Shown: positions 10,737 through 19,786, numbered from the stretch's first letter. The stretch: DNA of 37,774 nucleotides from Candidatus Kuenenia stuttgartensis (GCA_020723505.1 DYIT01000005.1:51546-89319), one strand, 5' to 3'. A program made the numbers and translations. The notes: generated from the letters alone by a model not told the origin.

Positions 10737-11509
10737 TTCTTCTTCTCCTTGAAGTCCTTCACCTTTTCAGCGTACAGCTCCATCAGGATTTTCCGGAGGC
10801 TCTGGCTGTCGAAGTCCTGCTCGAGATGGCCGCGGACGCCCACGGAAATCCTCCCGGTCTCCTCCGAGACCACGATGGTTATTGCGTCGGTCTCCTCGGT
10901 GAGCCCGATGGCCGCCCTGTGGCGCGTGCCGAGCCTCTTGCTGAGCTCGGGGTTTTCGGTGAGGGGGAAGAGGCATGCAGCCGCGGCTATGCGGTTGCTC
11001 TGGATTATGACCGCCCCGTCGTGCAGCGCGGATCCCTTCCAGAAAATCGTGTCGATGAGGTCGGCCTTGACCTCGGCGTCGATGACCACCCCGCCCTCGA
11101 TGTAGTTCCCCAGCCCGATTTCCCGCTCGATTGCTATGAGCGCGCCGATTTTATCCTTCGCAAGCCTCGTCACGGCGGCGATGATCTCTTCCACCAGCGC
11201 GGCCTCGCTGCGCACGAACCGGCCGAACACCGGGTTCTGGCCTATCCTCATGAGCCCCCTGCGTATCTCCTGCTGGAATATTATGAGCAGCGCGAAGACC
11301 GATATCGCCATGAACTCCTTGAACATGTAGTCGATTCGCCTCAGGTCCAGCCACCTCGTGAGCATGAACACGCTCACGAGAAGGATGCCCACGAGAAGGG
11401 CGAGCCCCTTGAGGATCCCGGCTCCGCGCGTGCCCTGGAGGAAGCTCAGAATCGTGTAAATCACCAGGAAGATGAGGAATATCTCGATGACCGCCCTTAT
11501 CTGATCCAA
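10733..11509 (-). CDS. cdaA: Diadenylate cyclase CdaA (DisA_N/DAC domain)
   Basis: Makes the second messenger c-di-AMP from two ATP. Three N-terminal membrane segments (about 5-80) lead into a DAC domain with both catalytic motifs, DGA (164-166) and RHR (196-198), so it should be active. The 258-residue length is normal. I chose TTG 11509 because GAGGTG lies 4 nt upstream; the alternative TTG 11521 overlaps the folP stop. c-di-AMP in other bacteria controls potassium and osmolyte transport and wall homeostasis. It is cotranscribed with cdaR and glmM. Receptors for c-di-AMP are not visible in this window. Confidence 0.96.
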   Translation of the reverse strand: MDQIRAVIEIFLIFLVIYTILSFLQGTRGAGILKGLALLVGILLVSVFMLTRWLDLRRIDYMFKEFMAISVFALLIIFQQEIRRGLMRIGQNPVFGRFVRSEAALVEEIIAAVTRLAKDKIGALIAIEREIGLGNYIEGGVVIDAEVKADLIDTIFWKGSALHDGAVIIQSNRIAAAACLFPLTENPELSKRLGTRHRAAIGLTEETDAITIVVSEETGRISVGVRGHLEQDFDSQSLRKILMELYAEKVKDFKEKKK

Positions 11510-11517
11510 TCGGCACC

Positions 11518-12696
11518 TCAAACGGCTTCGGCAGCCGGGCCGGCCGCCGGGCGCGGCCCGGCGGGAAACGCGGCCTTTACCGCGTCCGCAAGGCCCGCAA
11601 CCCTTCTAATCTGCTTCACGTCGTGCACCCTGGCGATTCGGCAGCCGTTCAATATCCCGGCCGCCACAGCCGCCGCCGTTCCCTCGATCCGCTCGCCCGG
11701 TCCCAAGCCCAGCACCGTGCCGATGAAGGACTTCCTCGAGGGGCCCAGGAGCACGGCCCGGCCCAGGCTCTGGAACCTCCTGAGCCCTCCGATGAGCGCC
11801 AGGTTGTGATTGACTGTCTTGCCGAATCCTATCCCCGGGTCCACGATCGTCTTCTCCGCAGGCAGGCCCGCCGCGGCCGCCTCGGCCAGCCCCTCCCGGA
11901 GGAACCGAGCAATCTGGCCGAACAGATCCGCATAGGACGGGTTCGCCTGCATGGTCCGCGGATCACCGAGCATGTGCATGACGACGAGCCCGGCACCCCT
12001 CGAGGCGGCGGTTCCGGCCATGCCGGGATCGCCGCGGAGTCCGGTGACGTCGTTCACCATCGTCGCGCCCGCGTCCAGCGCCTCCGCCGCGACCCTCGAT
12101 TTGCGGGTGTCCACGGATATCGCGGCCTTCGACCTGCCGCGTATTCTCTCGACGACCGGAATCACCCTCTCAATCTCCTCCGCCTCGGACACCGGAGCGG
12201 CCCCGGGCCTCGTCGACTCCCCCCCGACGTCGATGATGTCGGCGCCCTCGCTCTCCATCTCGAGAGCCCGGTCGAGCGCGGCCTCGGGCGAACCGAACCT
12301 GCCGCCGTCGGAAAACGAGTCGGGAGTGACGTTGAGTACGCCCATGATGAGCGTCCGGGAAGGGGTGGACACGACGCCGGGCGCGACTGCGAAATCGGAG
12401 AGCTGCGCCCTGGCGAAGCCGGCGAACATGGCGTGGATTTCGGCCGCCGCCCGTCCGGCGCGCGAATCATCCCCGGAATTGAGGGCGGTCCAGGCCCGCG
12501 CGTCCGCGGAAACCAGGATCCTGCCCGCTGCAGTCCGGCGGGCCGCGGCCCCGCAGTCCGAGAACCTGCGCAGCGCTGCTTCGCCCGGATTGTCGATTTC
12601 AACGGATGCCCACTCCGGGACGTTCGCGTCCCAGGCCAGGGACGCCTCGCTCATGACGGGATTGAATCCGAGACCGGAGTCTGCGGGCATATGCAC
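11518..12696 (-). CDS. folP: Dihydropteroate synthase with N-terminal extension
   Basis: Joins 7,8-dihydropterin pyrophosphate and p-aminobenzoate in folate synthesis. The core (about residues 115-392) carries MGVLNVTPDSFSDGG, DIIDVGGESTRPG, DTRKS, VNDVTG and GPSRKSFIG, as in active enzymes. About 110 residues precede the core, more than the Escherichia coli enzyme; some other bacteria have such extensions, but I see no defined domain. Start choice is open: GTG 12696, ATG 12690 and ATG 12654 are all possible and none has a strong ribosome site. First gene of the folP-cdaA-cdaR-glmM-tauE/safE unit. Confidence 0.94.
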   Translation of the reverse strand: MHMPADSGLGFNPVMSEASLAWDANVPEWASVEIDNPGEAALRRFSDCGAAARRTAAGRILVSADARAWTALNSGDDSRAGRAAAEIHAMFAGFARAQLSDFAVAPGVVSTPSRTLIMGVLNVTPDSFSDGGRFGSPEAALDRALEMESEGADIIDVGGESTRPGAAPVSEAEEIERVIPVVERIRGRSKAAISVDTRKSRVAAEALDAGATMVNDVTGLRGDPGMAGTAASRGAGLVVMHMLGDPRTMQANPSYADLFGQIARFLREGLAEAAAAGLPAEKTIVDPGIGFGKTVNHNLALIGGLRRFQSLGRAVLLGPSRKSFIGTVLGLGPGERIEGTAAAVAAGILNGCRIARVHDVKQIRRVAGLADAVKAAFPAGPRPAAGPAAEAV

Positions 12697-12716
12697 GGTC
12701 CGAAAAAGCCGACGAT

Positions 12717-12725
12717 ACTATACCA
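12717..12725 (-). promoter_or_regulatory. Extended -10 promoter of the folP-cdaA-glmM unit
   Basis: On the minus strand TGGTATAGT fits an extended -10 (TGnTATAAT, one mismatch). No good -35 box is found at 16-18 nt, which such promoters tolerate. The inferred start site is near 12710, giving a short leader before GTG 12696. It lies in the 98-nt gap after the kinase stop. Confidence 0.5.
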
Positions 12726-12794
12726 AAGTTGATTCGACGGCAGAAACATAACCCGGACGAGCCGGATGAAGGGCCCCGACCAGCTCCTCTTGCC

Positions 12795-14846
12795 TCAGAC
12801 ATCGCGGCCGATTGTCGACTTGGAAGGGAGGTTCCTGGGCAGTTCCGGCGGCTCGCCCCTCCTGATTCTTTCCAGGTCCTCGATGACCTCTCCCGGATGC
12901 TGGTATCTCTTGTCCCTGTCCTTGATCATCATCATCTCGAGGACCCTGCAGAAATCCCTGCTCAGGGCGGGATTGAGCTTCGCCGGGTGCGGGATTTGCT
13001 CGGTGATGTGCTTGGCCATTATGACAAGGGGGCTGCCCTTGCGCTTGAACGGCATCTGCCCCGTGGCCATGTGGTACATCGAGGCGCCGAGCGAGTAGAT
13101 GTCGGCCCTTATATCCACGTCAGCGATCCCTTTGGCCTGCTCGGGGCTGACGTAGTTCGGAGTCCCCACTGCTTCGTCCGCCTTCGTCTCCCCTCTTCCC
13201 GCGCCCGTCGTGGCCTTCGCGAGCCCGAGATCGCACAGCTTCGCCACGCCCGTGCGGTCAATCATTATGTTGTCCGGCTTGATGTCCCTGTGGACGAGCC
13301 TGTTCATCTCCGCGTGCTTCATGGCCCTCAGGATTTGCAGGCCGATTTCTATCGCCCTGTCCTCCTCGAGAACCCCTTTCTTCGCCAGGATTTCGTAAAC
13401 CGTATCCCCGTCGACGAATTCCATGGCGAAGTAGTAGCTGCCCTGCGACTCCCCGACGTCTATGGCCCTGATTATGTTCGGATGGTTCAGCTTCCCGGCC
13501 GATTGCGCCTCGGAAATGAACCTGCGGATGAAGGTCTTGTCGCTTGCGAGCGACGGCGAAAGGACCTTGATTGCCACTATCCGGTCCAGGCTGAGCTGCC
13601 GCGCCTTGAAAACCCGGCCCATGCCGCCCGATCCTATCTCCTCGAGCATCTCGTAGCCCCGGATATCGGGAACTGCAGCCGCGCTCTTCTGGAGCCTGAG
13701 AATGTCTTCGACCGCCTCGTTGCCGATGAACTTCTTTGATATCAGAATCTCCCCTATGAGTTCCTTCGACCCGGTCTGCTTCTTCTGTATGTCCAGAGCC
13801 TCGTCGAGCTGGTTCTTGCTGACGTATCCGCGGGACAGCGCGATGTCACCGAACATGCGGTGTTCCACGGCCCCGGTGGCGGGCGTGCTGCGTCCGGACG
13901 GCGTGGCAGCGGGCGAGGGCATCCGCGCGGAGGCCGCCGGTCCGGCGCTTCCGCCGGACGGCCGGCTCATCCGGAACTCGAGGACGGTGGAGCCGACTTT
14001 TATAAGGTCGCCGTCGGAAAGCGGAGTTTCGGTTGCCCTGGCCCCGTTGAGGAACGTCCCGAACCTGGACTGCTTGTCGACGAGCACGGGTTTCCCGTCC
14101 TTCTCGGCGATTTCTGCGTGCTCCCGCGAAACGTCCTTGCCGTAGATGCGCACCTTGTTCTGGGTGCTCCTTCCCAGGTTGATCCTGGACCCGCGGGCAA
14201 TCTCGTAGATGAATCCGGCGTTCGTGCCGGTGAGGATGCGGAGGGTTCCCGCGGGCTCCATCTGGGATCCGAGCTCGAGGCGAATGGGTACGCCGGGCTT
14301 CGGCAGGCTCAGCCCGCAGGAGGGGCATTTCCCCGAGGCCGGCTGCGGGTCGTAGGGCTTGTCGCATCCTTCGCACCTGAAGCTCGTTTTCGCCAGCCCG
14401 GCCAGGATGCCGTCAATCTGGAAGGAGGTCATGAATCCGATTTCGAACATGACCTTCCCGAGATCAGTCTGAATGCCGGCCTTCTTCCTCCTTTGAAGCT
14501 CCTCCAGCGCCTGGTCGAGGAAATCCCTAGGAAGCGTGCCGTTTGCGAGCACGACTTTCGCGAAAAGGAGGTCCGGGTCGTCCGGCGGTGGCAGGCAGGT
14601 CTCCGCGTCCGGAGGCGCGGGCGCCGCCGGGTCGCAGGCGGCATCCGGGCTTTCGGCGGCGTCGAAGACCCGCCGCAGCATGTCGTAGTCGGGCCTGGAG
14701 ATGTACCCCTTTTCCAGGAGCAGCCCCGGCAGGTCGAGGTTCGTCGTTCCCGACTCGATCAGCCCGAGGCATTCATCGACCTTCTGCACGTCCGTCATGC
14801 CGTGCTCGACGACGAAATGGGCCATGATTTTCAGTTGTGCGTCCAT
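12795..14846 (-). CDS. Ser/Thr protein kinase with FHA domain, zinc ribbon and three repeated helical modules
   Basis: 683 residues. Helical modules: about 8-62, 93-152 and 330-388. Each reads as a helix pair around 'lG.llle.g.i...'. They resemble the MshEN/GspE-N type seen in planctomycete-like kinases (inference). A zinc ribbon has Cys158, Cys161, Cys174, Cys177. The FHA domain (about 202-292) has GRS at 225-227 and SREH at 240-243. The kinase domain has GSGGMG (405-410), Lys427, HRD (519-521) and DLG (539-541, in place of DFG), with SPEQAKG in the activation segment, so it should be active. No transmembrane segment was found: cytosolic. FHA domains bind phosphothreonine, so autophosphorylation-dependent partner binding is likely. 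Substrates are unknown. Gene upstream of folP but separated from it. Confidence 0.93.
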   Translation of the reverse strand: MDAQLKIMAHFVVEHGMTDVQKVDECLGLIESGTTNLDLPGLLLEKGYISRPDYDMLRRVFDAAESPDAACDPAAPAPPDAETCLPPPDDPDLLFAKVVLANGTLPRDFLDQALEELQRRKKAGIQTDLGKVMFEIGFMTSFQIDGILAGLAKTSFRCEGCDKPYDPQPASGKCPSCGLSLPKPGVPIRLELGSQMEPAGTLRILTGTNAGFIYEIARGSRINLGRSTQNKVRIYGKDVSREHAEIAEKDGKPVLVDKQSRFGTFLNGARATETPLSDGDLIKVGSTVLEFRMSRPSGGSAGPAASARMPSPAATPSGRSTPATGAVEHRMFGDIALSRGYVSKNQLDEALDIQKKQTGSKELIGEILISKKFIGNEAVEDILRLQKSAAAVPDIRGYEMLEEIGSGGMGRVFKARQLSLDRIVAIKVLSPSLASDKTFIRRFISEAQSAGKLNHPNIIRAIDVGESQGSYYFAMEFVDGDTVYEILAKKGVLEEDRAIEIGLQILRAMKHAEMNRLVHRDIKPDNIMIDRTGVAKLCDLGLAKATTGAGRGETKADEAVGTPNYVSPEQAKGIADVDIRADIYSLGASMYHMATGQMPFKRKGSPLVIMAKHITEQIPHPAKLNPALSRDFCRVLEMMMIKDRDKRYQHPGEVIEDLERIRRGEPPELPRNLPSKSTIGRDV

Positions 14847-14907
14847 GATTCGGACTCAAACCGGCGGGGGCGACCCGCCTTTCCCGGCAGGGCACGGCGC
14901 GCGATTC

Positions 14908-14925
14908 AAAAGGGGCGGCAGCCCC
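14908..14925 (-). terminator. Intrinsic terminator candidate after the outer-membrane barrel gene
   Basis: On the minus strand, GGGGC / GCCCC (14921-14925 and 14912-14916) forms a 5-bp stem with a 4-nt loop, and extends with GC pairs. It is followed by TTTT (plus-strand 14908-14911). It lies between the barrel gene (stop at 14966) and the kinase start (14846), so the two are probably separate transcripts. The short stem makes this moderate support. Confidence 0.5.
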
Positions 14926-14965
14926 GCCTTCAGCCCGCTCGGCCTGCCCTTCCTCGAAGGGAGGC

Positions 14966-16462
14966 TCAGGTCACGATTTCCTCTTCGCGTTCCTTGCCCA
15001 TGAAATGGAGGCCGAAATGCAGCGTAAAGACGAATTTCGAGGCGTTTCCGGACAGCGGGAATCCGAAGCTGCTCTCCGCGAAGAAGTGTCCCAGCATCAG
15101 CCGCAAGCCGACGTGCGTGGAAAGCACCATTCCCTTCAGCGGGTCGAATTCCGTGAATGCCGAAGTGTTCCCCTCGATGTGAGCGGCGAGCACGCCCCAC
15201 CCTGCGAACTTGAGGTCCGCGCCGATTGCGAAGAGGAATACGGGATCCAGGTCCACGTCGCTGCTGAAATATCTTTCGCCCAGCGGCACGGTCACTCCGG
15301 CGCTCATGTGGCCGATGAAGGGGAACAGCAGAAGTCGCCCGAAATAGTACGACGCCGAGAGCGAGCATGCGATGTCGAATTGGCCGGAGGATGTGAAGTT
15401 CTTCGGGTTGCGGCACAGCGGTATCTTGCAGTCCAAAATCCCGCTGAAGCCCGACTCCGGGTCCTTTTCAGGCCAGTCGGAAATCGTCCGGAAGAAATTC
15501 CACTTGATTGACGCAATCAGGTTGCCTATGTCGGCCCGGCGGTCGTACGAGGCCACGTAGATGGTCTCCGGCGAGGTCGCGAAGTCGGTCAGTATGATGT
15601 CCTCGCCCCCTTCGCGCAGGTTGGCCGTGTTTATGACGAGCCTCGCCTCGAGGCCTTCCATGATGCCGTGGGCGACCTTGATGTACCCCTCGTGGAACGC
15701 GTTGTTGTCGTAGCGCAGGACCAGATCGGTCGTTCCGGGCCCGTAGCGGCCGGAGTCGGCGTATCCGACGCAGTAATCGTAGCCGCTTTCAACATACCAA
15801 ACCTTCTCGTCCAGAGTCCTTACGCCCTCGAACGGCGGCAGGTGGACCAGGGCGTGGAAGAGGCTGTTCCTCCCGTTCGACACCGGCGCGAGGGATATCC
15901 TCGTGGCTATCCCCAGCACGGTCGTGAGTCCGGGCTTGATGATTTCAGGCTTATCGCTCTTTTCCTCCGCCGGGGTCCTGGGCCTTTCCTCGGGAGGAAT
16001 CCATTCCTTTCTCCTGCCGGTCGGCTCCTCTTCCCCGGGCTTATCCTCCGGGACCGGCATATCAGGCTCCTTCTGGCCGCCCTCAGTGGTGAATTTCTTC
16101 CTTACTTCCTCCTCGATTTGGTTCAGGAGTTCCGGAGGAGCGGAAGGAAGCCCCCTCTCGAACTCGGTCAGGTCGTCCTCCTTCGGCGGGAATCTCCGCG
16201 AGAAGTGGAGCGCCTCGGCCGCCGCGGTTCGGGCCTCGTTCGAGTTCGGGTTCTCGGAAAGAGCCGCCGAGAAATACAGGAATGCCGCCTGATACCTCTT
16301 TGCGGAAGATGCTTCCCTGCCGAGTCTCATGGCTTCGGGGTAGATGAGCTTCCCGGGATCAGCGCCCTTGCCCTCCTCCGCCGCCGTCAGCGGCGCGAGA
16401 CAGAAGAGGGAAACGGCGCAGAAGCCGAAGGAGAGCAAACAGGTTCGTGACGTCATGAACAT
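14966..16462 (-). CDS. Secreted or outer-membrane beta-barrel protein, DUF3187-like
   Basis: 498 residues with an N-terminal signal peptide (TCLLSFGFCAVSLFCLAPLTAAEEG, cleavage after the AA pair). Residues 40-85 contain an alpha-helical stretch like a tetratricopeptide repeat (AFLYFSAALSENPNSNEARTA). A Pro/Glu/Lys-rich linker covers about 100-170. The C-terminal ~310 residues are rich in alternating hydrophobic strands, end in aromatic-rich strands and look like an outer-membrane barrel. The opening of the barrel part (NGRNSLFHALVHLPPF) resembles DUF3187 proteins, from memory. Function is unknown. No clear ribosome site; start ATG 16462 or 16456. Divergent from the HEAT-like operon. Confidence 0.75.
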   Translation of the reverse strand: MFMTSRTCLLSFGFCAVSLFCLAPLTAAEEGKGADPGKLIYPEAMRLGREASSAKRYQAAFLYFSAALSENPNSNEARTAAAEALHFSRRFPPKEDDLTEFERGLPSAPPELLNQIEEEVRKKFTTEGGQKEPDMPVPEDKPGEEEPTGRRKEWIPPEERPRTPAEEKSDKPEIIKPGLTTVLGIATRISLAPVSNGRNSLFHALVHLPPFEGVRTLDEKVWYVESGYDYCVGYADSGRYGPGTTDLVLRYDNNAFHEGYIKVAHGIMEGLEARLVINTANLREGGEDIILTDFATSPETIYVASYDRRADIGNLIASIKWNFFRTISDWPEKDPESGFSGILDCKIPLCRNPKNFTSSGQFDIACSLSASYYFGRLLLFPFIGHMSAGVTVPLGERYFSSDVDLDPVFLFAIGADLKFAGWGVLAAHIEGNTSAFTEFDPLKGMVLSTHVGLRLMLGHFFAESSFGFPLSGNASKFVFTLHFGLHFMGKEREEEIVT

Positions 16463-16806
16463 AAGACAGGTTCAAAACATCCATACAGACGGAGCGAATC
16501 TATGGCCCGGCGGACCTAAAGTCAAGGAAAAACGGCGTGACCGGGCGATGAAGAGCCGCTTGCGGGATTGGTCGTGCCGGCATCCGCCCGGCAAGTCGCG
16601 GGGTTTGGGAAAGGCTTATTCCACGCGAAGCTTGATGACCCGCGCTTATTGTGGAATCTGATGCGGGAGTTCTCATATATGAATCGAACGAGCGGGTAGT
16701 ACAATACCGTTTCCGGATTCGGGCGCTTGCGAATCGAATCCGGGGACGGGATGGACCGGTGGAACCGTCGAAGAATGCGGCATTTGAAACGCAGGGAAGG
16801 GAAAAA
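16463..16806. other. Divergent intergenic region between barrel gene and HEAT-like operon
   Basis: A 344-nt stretch with no credible gene. A minus-strand promoter candidate is TTGTAC (plus 16699-16704), 17 nt, CATATA (plus 16676-16681), about 210 nt before the barrel start. On the plus strand, TACAAT (16700-16705) may be a -10 box, but no matching -35 was found. Nothing else is seen. Confidence 0.4.
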
Positions 16807-18693
16807 GTGCGGCTGAGATTGTCGTTCTTCTCATGTCCTGCATCCGGAATCGATGCCTTGCGCGGCGCAGGAAGCGCCGCGGGCTCCGGGCGCGGGTTCC
16901 ATCTCCGCGGAGCGGGCCGGCCGCGGATTCGAGGCTCATCCGCCGGACGCCTCCTTGCGTTCGCGGTTGCGTGCCTGTCCGCATGGCTTCCCTGCGCCGC
17001 ATCGGGCGAGGATCGCGCCGCTTTGGAAGCGGTTGACCGCGAATCGCGGGCCGCAGTGCTCATGCTCGGGTCTCCCGACTCCGATGCCCGGGATGCGGCC
17101 TCGGCGCTGCTCGGAAGAATGGGCGTAGCATCGGCGCCGGCCCTCTGCGACGCGCTCCACCACGCGGATCCGCAAATCCGGTTCTCCGCGGCGCGGCTCA
17201 TCCTGGATCTGAAACCCGTGGACTTCCTCCTGCGGCGGCTCGCGTCCATGAAGAAGCCGCCTTACGGGCTCCTGAGGGCGTTCATCTCCCGGAACGCCGG
17301 CAGGCGGGGGAACGAGACCGCCGCGGGGGAGATTAGCGCAAGAATCGGCTTCTTCGGCGGAGATGGTTCCATCGGATTCCTGCTCGACATGCTTCAAAAC
17401 GGCACTGATACCGAATGCCTTCATACCGGATATGCCATTTCGCTTCTCAAGGACGACCGCGGAACCGCTGCCCGCATGATTTCCTGTTTCGCCGCGGCTG
17501 GCACGCAGGCAAAGCAACGGCTCATCGATGCCATGGGCGGCCTATGCGCGGAGAACGCCCTGGCTTTCCTGGAATCCGCCGGCGTCCTCGGCGATCAGGC
17601 CATGCGTTCCCGGGCCTCCGTATCCGCCGCGGTCGTCAGGAAACGGCTTTCCGCTGCAAGACGCGGCGGAGAGATACTGGGAACCGCGGAAGGCGCGGAC
17701 GCCCTGCCCGGACCGGGCGATACCTCGGACGGGGTTTTCTTCCTGGAGCTCGTTTCCAGGCTGGCCATGGCCGAATCGCCGTCGGAGATGGGAAGGGCGC
17801 TGCGTTTCCTGAGGAAGCTCTCCGTCTGGCACAGGGTCAGCCCGTGCTTCTTCGGCAGGGAGGGGTCGGAGAGATGGATCGCGCCAATCCTGCGCGCGAA
17901 CGAGACCGCAGGCTACGGCGAGAGGCTTTGGATTCTCGGGGTCATGTCCGAGCATCCGGAGAATCCCGAGGCGGCCGGATTCCTTGCTGCGGCCCTGCCT
18001 GATCCCGCGGTGGGGGGCGCGGCCGCGACCGCGGCGGGCGACCTGTGCGAACTCATCTCGCCGCATCTCGGGCGAAAGGCCAGGGAGGAGGGGGAGCCAT
18101 GGAGGAACCTGATTGCCTCGCTCCTGTCGAGGTGCGGCGGGCATTTCAGCGCGGTCGAACTCGGGCGCATCATGACCGAGACCGGTGCGCCCTACGCGCC
18201 CGGCCTGCTTGCGGACATGGGGCCGGAACTCGCGCTCCCGCAGCTCGTGAAGGGCCTCAATCGGCCGCGCTCCGCGCAGAAATGCGCGGAATACATCGGA
18301 AAAATGGGTGCCGAAGCCGGATTCGACCTGATTGAGAAGGCCATTGGCATGGGCTTGACGTCAGGGGAACTGGTCGAAGGGCTCGGCAGGACGGGCGACA
18401 GCCGGGCGTTCGCAGAGCTAATCAGGCGCCTCGAACCCGGCCGGCGCTTCGGATACGCGCTGCGCGGCCTCGTGCACCTCAAGGACAGGAGGGCCCTCCC
18501 AATCTTCATCCGCATGCTCGGGGACGCCGAGCATGCGGAAACCGCAATCGACGGGCTCCAGGCCGCCGGCGGGGAGGAGGCGAGGCGCGTGTTGGGGATC
18601 TTCCTGGACAACTACAGGTTCAAGCCGTCCAGGAGGGACCGCAGGCTGTTCGATCGGGCGGTCAAGGCGTTCGAGTCGGCCGGCGGCCGTTGA
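16807..18693 (+). CDS. Secreted HEAT-repeat-like protein of unknown function
   Basis: About 628 residues from GTG 16807, which has AAGGG upstream; an in-frame ATG at 16651 has no ribosome site. A hydrophobic segment (LLAFAVACLSAWLP) ends at CAASGED, a likely signal-peptidase site about residue 64, so the mature protein is exported. The mature part is a series of helical pairs resembling HEAT/PBS-lyase repeats (for example DARDAASALLGRMGVASAPALCDAL and the segment about 'DSRAFAELIRRLEPG'). No catalytic motif is seen, so a protein-binding scaffold is inferred. The next gene starts 12 nt later and shares the CAASGED cleavage-site string, so the two probably act together. Confidence 0.8.
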   Translation: MRLRLSFFSCPASGIDALRGAGSAAGSGRGFHLRGAGRPRIRGSSAGRLLAFAVACLSAWLPCAASGEDRAALEAVDRESRAAVLMLGSPDSDARDAASALLGRMGVASAPALCDALHHADPQIRFSAARLILDLKPVDFLLRRLASMKKPPYGLLRAFISRNAGRRGNETAAGEISARIGFFGGDGSIGFLLDMLQNGTDTECLHTGYAISLLKDDRGTAARMISCFAAAGTQAKQRLIDAMGGLCAENALAFLESAGVLGDQAMRSRASVSAAVVRKRLSAARRGGEILGTAEGADALPGPGDTSDGVFFLELVSRLAMAESPSEMGRALRFLRKLSVWHRVSPCFFGREGSERWIAPILRANETAGYGERLWILGVMSEHPENPEAAGFLAAALPDPAVGGAAATAAGDLCELISPHLGRKAREEGEPWRNLIASLLSRCGGHFSAVELGRIMTETGAPYAPGLLADMGPELALPQLVKGLNRPRSAQKCAEYIGKMGAEAGFDLIEKAIGMGLTSGELVEGLGRTGDSRAFAELIRRLEPGRRFGYALRGLVHLKDRRALPIFIRMLGDAEHAETAIDGLQAAGGEEARRVLGIFLDNYRFKPSRRDRRLFDRAVKAFESAGGR

Positions 18694-18704
18694 AAGGATT
18701 GAGG

Positions 18705-19733
18705 ATGATTCGCGCATTCATGTTCGTCGCAACTCTGGCTTTCCCGTTCTGCGCGGCATCGGGCGAGGATTCGGGCCAGCCTCTGGAGTTCCGCATCTTC
18801 GACGTCTCCACGCTCCTCATCCCCGTCAAGGACCAGCACTCCCCCGACTCCCTGTTCGCCGGGAGGAAGGTCGACCTCAGGGAAGGCGAATCCGTCTTCT
18901 CCGCCGACGAGCGGAAATCCGACGCCTTCCTCGCGTATGACAGGCTCGTGGCGATGATTAACGACGAAGTCACCGGCGACGGCGCAGAGGAACCCGCCGA
19001 GGGATCGTTCGTCAAACTGATTGAGGGCCGCGTGTTCGCCCGGGAGACCGCGGCGAACCTGGATAAGATACGCAGGCTGATTGCCGGGCTCGAGGACGAA
19101 GCCCTCAAGTCCCTGTCGATGGAAGTCGTGGTCTTCGGTTCCGGCACTCCCGAATCGGTCTTCGAGGCGGCAGGGGTGAAATCCGTTCTGGATCCCAGGA
19201 CGGCCGCGGACGTCCTCGGCAAGGCAGCCGCCCTGGGCGCGAAGCCTTCCCGGTGGCACGTGTCGGCGATGAACAGGCAGAAGGTGCTCGTGTGCGAAGG
19301 CGCGGAGGACAGCGTGCTGTCCGGCTACGAATCGAGCCAGGAGTCCCCGCAGTTCAGCGTCCTCCCCGACCCGACGGTCTCGACCGTATTCACGGGAGTG
19401 TTCATCTCGCTTACGCCGGTAATCAACCCGATTGATTCGTCAGTCGTCCTGACTCTCAACTATGCCTCGACAGCAGGCGAGCACTCATCGTTCGAGACGC
19501 GAGACACCCCGGCAGGCAGGATTCAGACGCCTAGCCTCTTCTTCAGCTCGATTGCCACCACCACCGTGATCCCCGACGGGGCATGGCTCATCCTGAGGGT
19601 TCCGGCAAGAAGCAGGGACTCGGGAGAGAAGCCGGACGCGCGGGCAGAGGCAGGAGGCTCGGAATCCACGATTATGATTAGGGCGGTCAAGGTCGGGATT
19701 CCCGGGAAGGCAGAAGCCGAGAAGGGCAAGTAG
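18705..19733 (+). CDS. Exported secretin-like protein of unknown function
   Basis: 342 residues from ATG 18705, which has AAAGGA 6 nt upstream (18693-18698); the TTG at 18690 is an alternative. Signal peptide MIRAFMFVATLAFPF ends in CAASGED, matching the preceding gene. The C-terminal third (FTGVFISLTPVINP, then SSVVLTLNYAS) recalls the final beta-strands of secretin domains, and the middle could be an N0/N1-like small domain. It is too short to be a full secretin pore and no periplasmic anchor is seen. Function is unknown; a periplasmic or outer-membrane accessory is inferred. Transcribed with the HEAT-like gene. Confidence 0.75.
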   Translation: MIRAFMFVATLAFPFCAASGEDSGQPLEFRIFDVSTLLIPVKDQHSPDSLFAGRKVDLREGESVFSADERKSDAFLAYDRLVAMINDEVTGDGAEEPAEGSFVKLIEGRVFARETAANLDKIRRLIAGLEDEALKSLSMEVVVFGSGTPESVFEAAGVKSVLDPRTAADVLGKAAALGAKPSRWHVSAMNRQKVLVCEGAEDSVLSGYESSQESPQFSVLPDPTVSTVFTGVFISLTPVINPIDSSVVLTLNYASTAGEHSSFETRDTPAGRIQTPSLFFSSIATTTVIPDGAWLILRVPARSRDSGEKPDARAEAGGSESTIMIRAVKVGIPGKAEAEKGK

Positions 19734-19757
19734 GAAGGGGATGCTTCGCGTGGGATC

Positions 19758-19786
19758 TTGCATCCTCCTCCGGAAGCTGATATAAA
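19758..19786 (+). promoter_or_regulatory. Sigma70-type promoter of tRNA-Glu
   Basis: TTGCAT (19758-19763), 17-nt spacer, TATAAA (19781-19786). The expected start is about 19793, six bases before the mature tRNA 5' end. The spacing and both boxes are close to consensus. Confidence 0.75.
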
